A stretch of 64,000 nucleotides of DNA from Thermoanaerobacterales bacterium (GCA_012840135.1 DUMA01000017.1:94075-158074); one strand, 5' to 3'; shown: positions 37,203-46,602, counted from the first letter of the stretch. Notes: generated from the sequence alone by a model not told the origin. Program-made: numbers and translations.

Positions 37203-37569
37203 CCCATTCCTTCATCAGTTTGCTTTTGTTTTCCTGAACCTGACTGTGGAATAAAACCATGTCCATGATTTTCTGGGTATGCAACAGTCCCATTTGCGCC
37301 TCTTTTGTACTAACCTGGCCCATAAAAAGTTTTATCGGCTCAATGTTTTCATTAACTGCACTCTCTTTCACCAATTCCTCCATGGATACATTTAAGGCAT
37401 CGGAAATCTCTTTTAATTCCTGCGCGGTTACATTCTTTCTTCCATGAACTATTTTATTAACCTCCTGTCTTGTCCAGCCAAGTTTTTCCGCCAAAGCTGC
37501 CTGCGTCAAAGATTTTTTGTTAAGTATGGTAAGGATGTTTTGTCCGATGATTTCGTTGGTTGTAAGCAT
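37195..37569 (-). CDS. XRE-family HTH regulator
   Basis: 124 aa from the ATG at 37569, preceded by GGAGGAG. HTH at about 12-68 (QAALAEKLGWTRQEVNKIVHG). A C-terminal helix (about 90-124) likely contacts ImmA. First gene of the cassette, driven by a good promoter at 37593-37622. Confidence 0.9.
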   Translation of the reverse strand: MLTTNEIIGQNILTILNKKSLTQAALAEKLGWTRQEVNKIVHGRKNVTAQELKEISDALNVSMEELVKESAVNENIEPIKLFMGQVSTKEAQMGLLHTQKIMDMVLFHSQVQENKSKLMKEWDA

Positions 37570-37592
37570 TTCAAGCACCTCCTCCTGCTAAT

Positions 37593-37622
37593 ATTATATG
37601 CTCTTTTTTATGTTTTAGTCAA
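37593..37622 (-). promoter_or_regulatory. promoter of the XRE-ImmA-PIN cassette
   Basis: Minus-strand TTGACT (37617-37622), 18-bp spacer, TATAAT (37593-37598), and the AGGAGGAGG site follows directly. Confidence 0.75.
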
Positions 37623-37801
37623 CGTATTGGTTACAATTATTTTAATTTTATTCGATTTAGTTCCTTATTTTGTTACAATGCATAACGAGTAAACGAAATT
37701 GTTGCTACAAGCGTTTTCACAAACATATTGTAAAAACATTCCGCGTTTATAAGAACAATAACCAGTTGCTTAAACTATCTGACATTGGCATAAGCAAATA
37801 A

Positions 37802-38089
37802 GATAAAATCCTGGAAAAAATAAAGCAAATAAGTAATGAAATAGAACAACTGACGGAGGAAAAAGAAAAGCTTGCCGCTCAGATTGAAAATATCAGAAAC
37901 AATACCCTAAATATCCAAAAAATCGCTGACATGCTGCAAAATTTTGATGCTGCATTTGACAGTGCTCCTTTTGAAAAGCAAAAGGAATTACTGCACACCC
38001 TGATCAAAGAAATCCGCATAAAGAAAAGCGACAAGCCAGATGAAAGGCTTGCTGAGGAAATCATACTGCATTTTCAGAGCTTGATTTAA
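37802..38089 (+). pseudogene. large serine recombinase, C-terminal remnant
   Basis: A 95-codon open frame without a start (stop TAA just before it) reads a coiled-coil-like segment (KILEKIKQISNEIEQLTEE) then DSAPFEKQKELLHTLIKEI and ILHFQSLI, the standard end of large serine recombinases (phage and SCC integrases). It lies 42 bp from the rlmH stop codon, on the opposite strand, the position of the recombinase-att junction for SCC-type elements. The catalytic and DNA-binding parts are gone. Confidence 0.82.
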
Positions 38090-38131
38090 TGCAGTTCAGT
38101 ATGTATGCAGATGAACAAAAAGCGTTTGAGG

Positions 38132-38611
38132 TTAACGGTGATACGGCTCCCCCCGTATTATCTTGAACCACCGGTAGAGCTGCTCTACGAATATGAGGCG
38201 CATGAGCTGGTGGGGAAAGGTGAAGGTCGAAAAGGACAGCTTCAGGTGGCCCCGGGCCTTTACTTCATCGGAAAGGCCCAGGGTGCCGCCGATGACGAAT
38301 GTGATGTGTGAGATTCCGGAAACCATGAGGTCGCTCATCTTTTGAGCCATCTGTTTAGAGGAATACCGCTCGCCTTCGACGCAAAGGGGAATGACAAAGC
38401 TTGAAGGGGTCAGCTTTTCCAGGATTCGCTCCCCTTCCTTTTTCAAAACCCGCTGCTTTTCAGCATCACTCAAGGTTTCCGGAACTTTTTCCTCAGCCAC
38501 TTCTATGATGTCTAAATGGCAGAAAGGCTTGAGCCGCTTTTTATACTCCTTTATGCCGTCTTGAAGGTATTTTTCTTTCAGTTTTCCTACAGCCAGTATG
38601 ACGATATTCAA
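38132..38611 (-). CDS. rlmH: 23S rRNA (pseudouridine-1915-N3) methyltransferase
   Basis: 159 aa from TTG at 38611 after AAAGGAG, the usual RlmH length; the upstream ATG gives a non-homologous tail. Knotted SPOUT methylase: VILAVGKLKEKYL at the start, ITFVIGGTLGLS cofactor knot, and EQLYRWFKIIRGEPYHR at the end. It modifies Psi1915 in helix 69. The terminal codons (RGEPYHR) correspond to the segment that serves as attB for SCC elements. Confidence 0.97.
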   Translation of the reverse strand: MNIVILAVGKLKEKYLQDGIKEYKKRLKPFCHLDIIEVAEEKVPETLSDAEKQRVLKKEGERILEKLTPSSFVIPLCVEGERYSSKQMAQKMSDLMVSGISHITFVIGGTLGLSDEVKARGHLKLSFSTFTFPHQLMRLIFVEQLYRWFKIIRGEPYHR

Positions 38612-38922
38612 TAATGAATCTCCTTTAAATGTTTGTCTCATATCGTTTCTTTATTACTTTATTAAGAATAAATTTTAACCGTTCCAGATTTATCGATTGC
38701 AATATTTTGAGATAAGGTATATATTTTATCTACTCTTATGCATGAATTAACTTTCAAATTTCCTTCTTCAACGTCTTGTTATGAGGTTTGAAGTAGTATA
38801 GTCGTCAACGGATAACACAAGAACCGGAAGTCTTTTTATTACATTCATATCATTTAATGAATCGGAGTCAACAGATTTTGCCGGTATCATTTAAAACATG
38901 TCTGCAAATAACAAGCAATGTG
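38612..38922. other. 311-bp gap between rlmH and the oxidoreductase gene
   Basis: A 40-codon minus-strand frame (about 38769-38891, ending at TGA) has no ribosome-binding site and no family match. Otherwise A+T-rich sequence; no terminator seen. Confidence 0.4.
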
Positions 38923-41007
38923 TTATAAACCGAGCTTTCTTACCCCCACCCTGCAGTCGTAAAAGGCTGCGCTCTCGCCCATATCCGTGGTGACCGGGGA
39001 TGTGAGGAAATTGGCGCAGGCGCCGCTTGCTATATTCCAGCCCGACTCCACCGCCACCACATCCCGCCGCATCCGGGGCTCCAGGGTAAGTCTTGCCCGG
39101 ATGGCGCCGCGCTCGTTGTATATCTCCACCGGTTCACCCTCCTCAAGGCCCAGGGCCGCAGCCTCTTCGGGGTGCATCAGAGCCACGGGGTGGGGATGCA
39201 GGGCCTTTATCTTCGAAAGATGCTGAAACTGGGAATGGATGCGGAATCGGGAGTGGGGGGTTATAAAATAATAAGGCAGGTCTTTCAATCCGTAATCAAA
39301 CGCCGGGGATTCCCCCCGATGACCGATTTTTTTATCCGCCGCACCGCCCGCCTCCCGGGTATCATGGCCGCCTTTAATTCTCTCGTGAGCCGGCGGTATG
39401 TAGGCCGCCACCGGGGATTGGCCGTCCGACGCCGCCTTCTTCGAATAAAATTCAAACTTGCCGGAAGGGGTCATAAATTTTTTGTCAGACCATGCCACCG
39501 GCGGAATTTTCGGGTTTTTTACCGGGCCCTTTTTGAGGTCATCGAGGCTTACGCCGAACTGCTGCTTTATGGGCTCCGCCGCCCATTCTAAGTGGTTTTC
39601 CCGGGATCTTTCCCGAAAATCCTCCAGGCCCAGCCTTTTCGCCAGCTCCAGGAATATCTCATGGTCGGGCCTGCATTCGCCCACGGGTTCGATGATTTTG
39701 GGACAGTAAAAAATCCAGGGGCTCCAGGAGTTGAGTTTCAGGTTCTCCTCTTCGAAGAAGCTCGTACAGGGTAGCACCACATCGGCTTCTTTAGCGGTGT
39801 CGGTCATAAAGAGGTCTATAACAACCAGAGTCTCAATGGAGTCTAAAGCCCTTTTCATGACCGAAGTGTCGGGGTTCATGTTCATGGGGTTTGAACGGGT
39901 GATAAAGGCCACTTTTATGGGGGGATTTTGGGCGGCCAGAATCTCCCGGGCAAGGTTCGTCCTGTCAAAATACCGCCGCACTTCGGCCAGTTCCGGCCCC
40001 GCCACACGGGCTCCTGCCGGCCAGTGCGCCTGGTGGCCGTAAGACACTCCCGCTCCGGGCTTTCCGATGTTTCCCGTCACCGCCGCAAGAGCATCGATGG
40101 CCCTTACGGCATTTCCCCCGCCCCTGTACCTCTGCAGGCCGTAGCCAAGCAGAGTGGTGACGGGGGTCTCCCTGCCGTAAAACAGCGCCAGAGATTTCAT
40201 CTGTTCCTCTTCTATACCGGTAATTTCCAGCACCTTTTCAGGTGTAAAATCCTCCACAGCCCGGCAGAACTCTTCAAAGCCGTAGGTATATTTTTGTATA
40301 AACTCTTTATCGATGAGACCCTGTTTTATAAGATACCGGGCGGCGCCGAGAGCCAGGGCTCCATCGGTGCCGGGCCGGGGCCTCAGTACAAGGTCCGCTT
40401 GCCCGTCAAGACCGGTTTTAAGGGGATTTATAACAGCAAGCTTCCCTCCCCGGGAAAGGGATTTTTTTATAAAGGGTACCGCATGGGAATTGGTGTCCCC
40501 CGCATTCCTTCCCCAGAGCACGATCCCCTTGGCATTTACCAGGTCCTCCACATCGTTTTGCATAAGTCCCCCGAAGTCGTAGGTCTGGGCGGCTATGCCC
40601 CCGCCCCAGCACAATGACCCTGAAACTCTGGTGCTTCCCCCCAGGGCGTTGAAAAATCTCACGTCCATGTTTTTGAGCAGGGCTTCCGAGCCGCTGTCGT
40701 AGTTGTGAAATACGGAGAGGGGCCCGTATTTATCGAGGGCTTCGCGGATTTTCAGGACTATATAATCCAGCGCTTCATCCCATGAAACCCTTAGGAAATT
40801 CCCCCGCCTTTTAATCACGGGGTGCTTCAGTCTCTCCGGGTGATAAACGTATTCCACGTAAGAATTGCCTTTGGGGCAGAGAAATCCCGCCGTGGGCGGA
40901 TGGGCGGGGTCGCCCTGAACTTTTACGATTTTGCCCTTTTCCACATAGACCAGCATGCTGCAGCTGTCCAGACAATCTCTGGAGCACGCGGTGCGGTAAA
41001 CCTCCAT
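38923..41007 (-). CDS. molybdopterin oxidoreductase, DMSO reductase superfamily
   Basis: 694 aa from the ATG at 41007 after GGGAGGGG. Fe4S4 site C8-x3-C12-x3-C16 ... C44 (CSRDCLDSC, GFLCPKGN). The N-terminal domain is followed by Mo-bisPGD domains; SGSLCWGGG with Cys133 may supply a Mo ligand. The C-terminal beta domain (ALMHPEEAAALGLEEGEPV, AVESGWN) ends normally. No signal peptide or twin-arginine motif is seen, so it is probably cytoplasmic. Formate dehydrogenase-like or polysulfide/thiosulfate-type activity cannot be separated by sequence alone. Confidence 0.85.
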   Translation of the reverse strand: MEVYRTACSRDCLDSCSMLVYVEKGKIVKVQGDPAHPPTAGFLCPKGNSYVEYVYHPERLKHPVIKRRGNFLRVSWDEALDYIVLKIREALDKYGPLSVFHNYDSGSEALLKNMDVRFFNALGGSTRVSGSLCWGGGIAAQTYDFGGLMQNDVEDLVNAKGIVLWGRNAGDTNSHAVPFIKKSLSRGGKLAVINPLKTGLDGQADLVLRPRPGTDGALALGAARYLIKQGLIDKEFIQKYTYGFEEFCRAVEDFTPEKVLEITGIEEEQMKSLALFYGRETPVTTLLGYGLQRYRGGGNAVRAIDALAAVTGNIGKPGAGVSYGHQAHWPAGARVAGPELAEVRRYFDRTNLAREILAAQNPPIKVAFITRSNPMNMNPDTSVMKRALDSIETLVVIDLFMTDTAKEADVVLPCTSFFEEENLKLNSWSPWIFYCPKIIEPVGECRPDHEIFLELAKRLGLEDFRERSRENHLEWAAEPIKQQFGVSLDDLKKGPVKNPKIPPVAWSDKKFMTPSGKFEFYSKKAASDGQSPVAAYIPPAHERIKGGHDTREAGGAADKKIGHRGESPAFDYGLKDLPYYFITPHSRFRIHSQFQHLSKIKALHPHPVALMHPEEAAALGLEEGEPVEIYNERGAIRARLTLEPRMRRDVVAVESGWNIASGACANFLTSPVTTDMGESAAFYDCRVGVRKLGL

Positions 41008-41036
41008 ATTCTCCCCTCCCGATTCTTGTGTCAAGT

Positions 41037-41103
41037 GTGTCATGAGGACGGTTCTTATAAGAGAAAAAAATTATTTGTGTCAAGAGAACCGTCACCGTGA
41101 CAC
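41037..41103. repeat. palindromic repeat forming the end of htrA
   Basis: GTGTCAtgAGGACGGTTCT (41037-41055) is the inverted partner of AGAACCGTCaccGTGACAC (41085-41103), 16 of 19 bases. It carries the last htrA codons (VSR stop). Such GACGGTTCT palindromes recur in clostridial genomes near REP-associated transposases. Confidence 0.6.
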
Positions 41104-42213
41104 ATAATTCTTCAGCAATATAGTCTTCTCCTGCCGTACTCCTCTGCGCAATATTTCAACGGTGTATTTCCTGTCTATATCAAGATTATACATTACCTGC
41201 CTCAATTTTGCCATAGAGTCTACCCTGACTCCGGCAAATTTTGTTATTACATCGCCTTTTTTTATGCCCGCCATATCCGCCGGACTATTTTTTTCCACAT
41301 CCGCCACATATATGCCGCTGTCCACATTTACCCTCACGTTCATGAGCTTTGCCATGTCCCTGTCAATGCCGTCGATGCCCAGGTAGGGTTTGTCGAACCT
41401 TCCCTTTTCCAGGATGCTGTTCACTATCGGTTTTGCAATATTAATGGGGATGGAAAAACCTATGGCCTCGGCCTGGGATGCTTTTATAGTATTTATTCCG
41501 ATGATCTCACCCCTGCCGTTTACCAGAGGGCCGCCGCTGTTGCCGGGATTTATGGAAGCATCGGTCTGGATGAGGTCCTGCATCAGCACTTCTCCCCGGC
41601 GGTCCCTTACCATCACCATGCGGTTGAGAGCGCTGATGATTCCCGCAGTAACGGTCCTCTGCAGTGTGAGCCCCAGGGGATTTCCGATAGCCACCGCCAG
41701 GTCTCCCACCACCACCCGGTCGGAATCCCCCAACCTTGCGGCCACAAGGTTCGGGGCATTTATTTTAATCACGGCCAGGTCCAGGGCGGAGTCGGTATAA
41801 AGCCTCTTTGCCTTATACTTCCTTCCGTCATAAAGGAAGACCGTTATTTCATCAGCATCGCCCACCACGTGGTCATTGGTGATTATATATCCGGCGGGAT
41901 TGACGATGACTCCCGATCCCACGGCTTCAGTCCTGATGGGCCGGTAAAAAAAGTCATAATCGACGCTGACCGTGGCTATGCCCACCACCGCCGGGGTTAC
42001 CTCCCTGGCAATGGTGGGAATGGGCTGTTCCTGGTTCTGGACCACTTTCGGCGTTTGTGGGATGGCTTTATCCGCAGCGGGCTGCCTGCCGTACAGCATG
42101 GAAGCTGTAATAATGGCAGCCGCCAGCGCTCCTATTAGAGAACAGACGACAGATATCATTATGATCTTCTTAAAATCCAGTAAAAACTTTTTTGAATCCT
42201 GTTCATTTTGCAT
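41092..42213 (-). CDS. htrA: HtrA/DegP-like serine protease
   Basis: 373 aa membrane-anchored protease. TM near 18-42, then trypsin-like domain with His115 (TNDHVV), Asp145 (SALDLAV) and Ser226 (GNSGGPL), and one PDZ domain (about 270-360, IKKGDVITKFAGVRV). The start at 42213 follows AGGTG; an ORF-longer GTG at 42261 is possible. In Firmicutes htrA follows walRK-yycHI-walJ; here it is on the same strand but further away. The last codons are encoded by an inserted palindrome. Confidence 0.93.
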   Translation of the reverse strand: MQNEQDSKKFLLDFKKIIMISVVCSLIGALAAAIITASMLYGRQPAADKAIPQTPKVVQNQEQPIPTIAREVTPAVVGIATVSVDYDFFYRPIRTEAVGSGVIVNPAGYIITNDHVVGDADEITVFLYDGRKYKAKRLYTDSALDLAVIKINAPNLVAARLGDSDRVVVGDLAVAIGNPLGLTLQRTVTAGIISALNRMVMVRDRRGEVLMQDLIQTDASINPGNSGGPLVNGRGEIIGINTIKASQAEAIGFSIPINIAKPIVNSILEKGRFDKPYLGIDGIDRDMAKLMNVRVNVDSGIYVADVEKNSPADMAGIKKGDVITKFAGVRVDSMAKLRQVMYNLDIDRKYTVEILRRGVRQEKTILLKNYVSR

Positions 42214-42589
42214 CTTTGACACCTGCCATTTCTGAAAACTTTTTATCAGTACAATTGTCACCTTTTTTATCTTTTTTATCCGGAGAGAATATTATTAAAT
42301 GCTCCCACAAAAATTCGTAAAGCATCTGTCTAGAGGAAAAATTTTGCTTTCCTGTGTTTTTTGAAAAAGATAATTCAGATATAATAAGTTTTTTAGATGG
42401 TTGTGACTGCCTGCGATTTACCTTCAGCTAAACATTCAAACATTCTTAATATTAGAAGCAACATTTTAGAAATTATAAGAAATAAATGTTGTATAACGTA
42501 AATCAAAACTATATAATAAAATCAATAAATGGGCATGATAGGTAAGAAATATTAAAACTATTTATAAAATAATGTTAGAAGGTGATTTT
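42214..42589. other. 376-bp divergent gap between htrA and HEPN gene
   Basis: Contains the HEPN promoter at 42489-42517. The rest is A+T-rich; no other signal is recognised. Confidence 0.5.
42489..42517 (+). promoter_or_regulatory. promoter of the HEPN-MNT module
   Basis: TTGTAT (42489-42494), 17-bp spacer, TATAAT (42512-42517), 72 bp upstream of the HEPN start. Confidence 0.65.
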
Positions 42590-43021
42590 ATGGATATGGA
42601 TGAGTATTTCAGATGGCATAATCAGGCCGAACATACACTGAAATCATCTTATAGAGATTTCAAAGAAGGGGATTATTCCTGGGCTTGTTTTAAGGCGCAG
42701 CAAGCTGCCGAATTTGCCATGAAAGCATTGTTAAAAGCTTTTGGCATCTCTGCAGCTGGTCATTCTCTTGTCAAGTTATCAAATGAACTGGATAAGGCTG
42801 GCATAGAAAAGCCTCGGGATTATATGAAATGGGCACGAAAGCTTGATAGAGACTATATTCAACCTCGTTACCCCGACGCATATCCCCAGGGTAGCCCTTA
42901 TGAGTATTATGATGAAGAAGACGCAAGACTTTCTATTGAATATGCCCAAAAAATACTGGCCTTCGTGGAGGGGTATATAAATGAATTTGGCAATGGAGAT
43001 AAGAAAGGAAAAAAAGAATAA
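42590..43021 (+). CDS. HEPN-domain protein
   Basis: 143 aa, helical. The HEPN fold is seen from FRWHNQAEHTL and WACFKAQQAAEFAMKALL to ARKLDRDYIQPRYPDAYPQG, which is typical of the HEPN partner of MNT nucleotidyltransferases. HEPN proteins are toxin-like RNases, the MNT partner neutralising them by adding nucleotides. Start follows AGAAGGTG. It overlaps the MNT gene by 41 bp. Confidence 0.85.
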   Translation: MDMDEYFRWHNQAEHTLKSSYRDFKEGDYSWACFKAQQAAEFAMKALLKAFGISAAGHSLVKLSNELDKAGIEKPRDYMKWARKLDRDYIQPRYPDAYPQGSPYEYYDEEDARLSIEYAQKILAFVEGYINEFGNGDKKGKKE

Positions 43022-43370
43022 TTTAATATATAAGGCAACATGTTTTGCAGGTGATATTAGTAAAGTTTTAAAACCTATGTGCGCCGTTGTGATTGGATCG
43101 GTAGCAAGAGGGGACTTTAATGATGCAAGTGATATTGACGTAGTATTAATCTCGGAAAAAATGCCTGATGTGTATAAAAAGAGACTTGAACTTCTCTATG
43201 ATTATGTCTTTGATGCTATAGAACCAAAAGGGTATAACCTCGAAGAATTTATATTGATGTATAAAAAACGAAATCCAATAGCTATTGAAGCTGTAGAAAA
43301 AGGCATTATAGTCTATGATGAAGGTGTTTGGAATAAAGTCTTGGATGGGATAAGTTGCACCGGTAATTAA
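42981..43370 (+). CDS. MNT-family nucleotidyltransferase
   Basis: 129 aa. The polymerase-beta motif GSVARGDFNDASDIDV has Gly39/Ser40 and Asp51/Asp53. GGAGGGG precedes the ATG. As the probable antitoxin of the HEPN toxin upstream, it would AMPylate its partner. The module lies between htrA and the DUF362 gene, convergent with the latter. Confidence 0.88.
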   Translation: MNLAMEIRKEKKNNLIYKATCFAGDISKVLKPMCAVVIGSVARGDFNDASDIDVVLISEKMPDVYKKRLELLYDYVFDAIEPKGYNLEEFILMYKKRNPIAIEAVEKGIIVYDEGVWNKVLDGISCTGN

Positions 43371-43388
43371 ACTTCCATCATCTCCACC

Positions 43389-43413
43389 AAAAAAAGGGCT
43401 TTAAAAAGCCCTT
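43389..43413 (-). terminator. terminator of the DUF362 gene
   Basis: AAGGGCTT-TTTA-AAGCCCTT followed by seven T on the minus strand, within the converging junction with MNT. Confidence 0.8.
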
Positions 43414-43507
43414 CAAGAAGTAACTGCTATACCGGCAAATAGATTGTAACGCAAATTCCAACGCGTCAGATGCTACCGGCATTTTTTCACACCGGCTCAA
43501 TCCTACC

Positions 43508-44656
43508 TTAATGCTCCTCGCCTTCCGGCATTTCTTTTTCAGTAACGGTTATCAATTCATATTCCTTGCTGCCCATGCCCAGTTCATAGGCGGCGTCGAT
43601 GTGAAGCTGGGCGTTCTTGCCGGTCACGGCTTTTAATATATTATCACCCTTTTTTACATTTTTATCCCCCGCTTTGGACTGGGGCAGAGGTTCGGCGCCG
43701 TTTATCATATCCAGAGCGGCCTGGTCTATGGCCACGATATCGTGGGAAACCAGGACCCCCTGGTCCTGTACCAGCGGAGTGTCGGCCATGGGCATGCAGT
43801 CACATTCGGGCTGCACTTCGGTGATGAAGTTTATGTACAGTATCCTTCCCTTTTCGAAGGTTGATACCACTGCATAGGCCGATTCCGCAAGACCTCTCTG
43901 AAATCCCTCCTCGGTGATGGGCACCACCAGAGCCTTAACCTCGCACACCCTGGAGCAGCGGGCGCATTTCACACATATGGACTTGTCTATGACGATGCTG
44001 TCGTCGATGAGTTTTATGGCACCGTGAGGACATACATCAACACACTGGCCGCAGCGGACGCACTTTGCCTCCAGCCATTCCAGATGCTTGTTCTCTTCAA
44101 AGTGAATCCTTCCCCGTTCAGCCTCACCATGATGGTCTTTGCAGCTTACGCCTCCCATGCCAAGGTTTTTGATGGCACCGCCGAAGCCCGCGCCTATATG
44201 GCCTTTGCAGTGGGAAACAACTATCATGGCCGGAGCGTAATATATGGCCGAGGCTACGCCAATTTCCTTTAGAATCGGACCGCTTTTGACCTTTATCTGA
44301 TCCCTGCCGAATATACCGTCCGCAAGAATCACCGGTGCACCTACTGAAAGATGGTTTATGCCTTCCATGTTGGCCACATCCAGATATTCAAGGCCGGGAA
44401 TCCTCACAGTATCTGTCACAAAGGGCCTGCCACCCACCTCTTTCACCCTGTCTATCACTTTTCTGAGAAAAATGGGGCGGACAATGCGATGGGCGCCATA
44501 GGACCCAAAATGGGTCTTTACCGCCACATAATCTTTTTTTTCAATAAATGCCTTGAAGTCTATCATCTGCAGTATCTGTTCAAATTTTGCGACAAAGCTG
44601 TACTTGTAATAATAGCTGTTTGCTCTGGCATCAGCAAAATAGATCTTGCTTTTCAT
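43508..44656 (-). CDS. DUF362 protein with 2[4Fe-4S] ferredoxin domain
   Basis: 382 aa from the ATG at 44656 after AAGGAGG (an upstream frame lacks a site). N-terminal DUF362 (VKTHFGSYG, HCKGHIGAGFGGAIKNLGMG) with a ferredoxin insert: C199-x2-C-x2-C205-x3-C209-P and C228-x2-C-x2-C234-x3-C238. Members are often cytoplasmic electron carriers of unknown role. It follows larA on the same strand after a 583-bp gap with its own terminator, so the two are separate units. Confidence 0.85.
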   Translation of the reverse strand: MKSKIYFADARANSYYYKYSFVAKFEQILQMIDFKAFIEKKDYVAVKTHFGSYGAHRIVRPIFLRKVIDRVKEVGGRPFVTDTVRIPGLEYLDVANMEGINHLSVGAPVILADGIFGRDQIKVKSGPILKEIGVASAIYYAPAMIVVSHCKGHIGAGFGGAIKNLGMGGVSCKDHHGEAERGRIHFEENKHLEWLEAKCVRCGQCVDVCPHGAIKLIDDSIVIDKSICVKCARCSRVCEVKALVVPITEEGFQRGLAESAYAVVSTFEKGRILYINFITEVQPECDCMPMADTPLVQDQGVLVSHDIVAIDQAALDMINGAEPLPQSKAGDKNVKKGDNILKAVTGKNAQLHIDAAYELGMGSKEYELITVTEKEMPEGEEH

Positions 44657-45174
44657 AATGAAATCCTCCTTCAAATATGATGTTATATTATATATGAGGT
44701 GGTAAATGAAAGCCCTTGCGACTAGTATAAAGTTCCCTTTACAACCGCATTTTATGTAATTTTGTCCGGCAATCATGCAGCCTGTTTGATGGAGAGTGCA
44801 CATCACATACAACTTCGGCGCTCTCTTCTAGCTTTGAAAAGTCAATACCCATGTCTTAAAAATGCTGGTAATAATTCCCATTAAATTCGCACTTTGTTTT
44901 ATTCTACATTTATTGCAAAAACCCTTTTTTATAAAAATTCTATATTATGACATTATATGGTCGGCCTTCACATGTTACTTTCACCGACTTTCTACACTAG
45001 ACCATGCTTGATTTTCAGAGAATCTCCGCCGTATGATAAATCTTGCTTCTAGGGTTACAAGCAAAGCAGGATTCATTTTATCAGAAAATTAAAATAATGT
45101 TTTTAAAGAAATCTGCCATAATCCCCTTTCTCCGGAGATTCATTTATTTTATAAATTTAAGAAGGGCTTTTAAT
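44657..45174. other. gap of about 520 bp between larA terminator and DUF362
   Basis: Contains nested inverted repeats TGATAAA/TTTATCA (45034-45040, 45077-45083) with TTGCTT/AAGCAA inside (45043-45048, 45059-45064). No gene recognised. Confidence 0.45.
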
Positions 45175-45197
45175 GAAAAAAGCCGCCGGTTGCGGCT
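45175..45197 (-). terminator. larA terminator
   Basis: AGCCGC-AACCG-GCGGCT followed by six T on the minus strand. Confidence 0.85.
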
Positions 45198-45239
45198 CTT
45201 TGACTTACATTTTTCTATTTCCCGGGAAATATTTCGATA

Positions 45240-46529
45240 TTATTTTTCAAGAAACGGTACGGTCGTAGAAGCGTGGGGTATAATATAAGCTTTAAAGTCA
45301 TCCCCAAGTTTGTTCCTGGCGATCCCTACGGCTTCCTCCAGGCTCGACACCGGAATCATACCCATATCCCGCACCTTCTTTTCTTCCATTTTCGACACCA
45401 GCGCCACATCAAAATGCTCCATGCCCAGGGTCAGAATATATCCCACCGCTTTGGCTATAGTGAACTCTTCCCAGAGGGCCTCTTCTCGCTGCCGCCTGGT
45501 TTTGAAATCGGTTATAAGGTGATAAAATCCTTCATGGCCAACACCTTCGGGACACTCGGCCAGGAGAATCGCCACACCGCCCTCCCTTATCACGTACATG
45601 GCGTTTTCAATGGCTTTGGTAGCCTGGTACAGGTCGATATCCTTTGGATATCCGCCGCAGGAAAGGATGAGGACATCGGCAGGCTCCTTTATACTGACAC
45701 TAAAGGCTTCTCTGGCAAAGCGGCAACCTTCCTCGAAGGCCGATTTATAATCACCGGCCACAACCTTTACCATCTGCCCGTCATCGTTCAGAATCACATT
45801 CACAAGAAAGTCCGGCTTTACCATGTCCGCAATCTCTGCCATGTCGGCTGCCATGGGGTTTTCTCGGATTTGCCCCAGCCCTACCCGCGGGTCTATGCCT
45901 CCGCCTTTTTCAACCGGGTTCAGCATTAACTTGTGGTTTTTCTGAATGGTATTAAAACCGCAAACCCCCGGGCATATGCTCTTTCTTCCGCCGCCAAACC
46001 CGGCCATAGAATGGTATATGATGCCGCCCGTGAGGATCACCCTGTCCGCCTCCGCCACCATTTTATTAATATATACCGGTGTGCCCCTAGAAGTGTTTCC
46101 AAGGAACGTGAGGCTGCTTTCATCCCGGGAATCATGGTCTACTACTTTTATGCGGGAAACTATATGCCTTCCGAATAAATACTCATGTTCTTCCACAGTG
46201 TGGCCCCTATGGGTGCCCGTCGCCACCACGATAACCATATCTCCGTCGGCAATGCCGCACCTGTTCAATTCCGAAACAACAAGCGGCACCACCACCTGAC
46301 TTTTCACGCTGCGGGTAATATCGCTTGCAATTATAGCTACCTTTTCACCCGGCCGCACGATCTTATCCAGCGTGGGGGAGTGGATGGGATTACTCATGGC
46401 GCAGATTACAGCCTGTTTTTCGTCGGGCACGGGTTCTACCTTCTTACCCTCCAGCACATCCATCACATTTTTCTCGTCAAGGTAGAGTAATTGTTCACTT
46501 TTACCGTATTTTAAATTGAATCTAATCAT
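45240..46529 (-). CDS. larA: LarA-family nickel-dependent racemase
   Basis: Racemises lactate (or a related 2-hydroxy acid) using the nickel-pincer cofactor. 429 aa from the ATG at 46529 after GGAGG. His107, His173, Lys183 and His199 fall in TGTHRG, IIYHSMAGFGGGRKSICPG and QKNHK, one residue offset from the Lactobacillus plantarum enzyme's 108/174/184/200. LarB, C, E are not seen nearby; the substrate may differ. It is inserted between yycI and htrA of the wal locus. Confidence 0.9.
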   Translation of the reverse strand: MIRFNLKYGKSEQLLYLDEKNVMDVLEGKKVEPVPDEKQAVICAMSNPIHSPTLDKIVRPGEKVAIIASDITRSVKSQVVVPLVVSELNRCGIADGDMVIVVATGTHRGHTVEEHEYLFGRHIVSRIKVVDHDSRDESSLTFLGNTSRGTPVYINKMVAEADRVILTGGIIYHSMAGFGGGRKSICPGVCGFNTIQKNHKLMLNPVEKGGGIDPRVGLGQIRENPMAADMAEIADMVKPDFLVNVILNDDGQMVKVVAGDYKSAFEEGCRFAREAFSVSIKEPADVLILSCGGYPKDIDLYQATKAIENAMYVIREGGVAILLAECPEGVGHEGFYHLITDFKTRRQREEALWEEFTIAKAVGYILTLGMEHFDVALVSKMEEKKVRDMGMIPVSSLEEAVGIARNKLGDDFKAYIIPHASTTVPFLEK

Positions 46530-46602
46530 GCTTCCTCCAGCTCTCATATTTAATTTAATTTAGTTTAATTCAAAATCTGTTAAAAATCAACTCCATTCCG
46601 GC

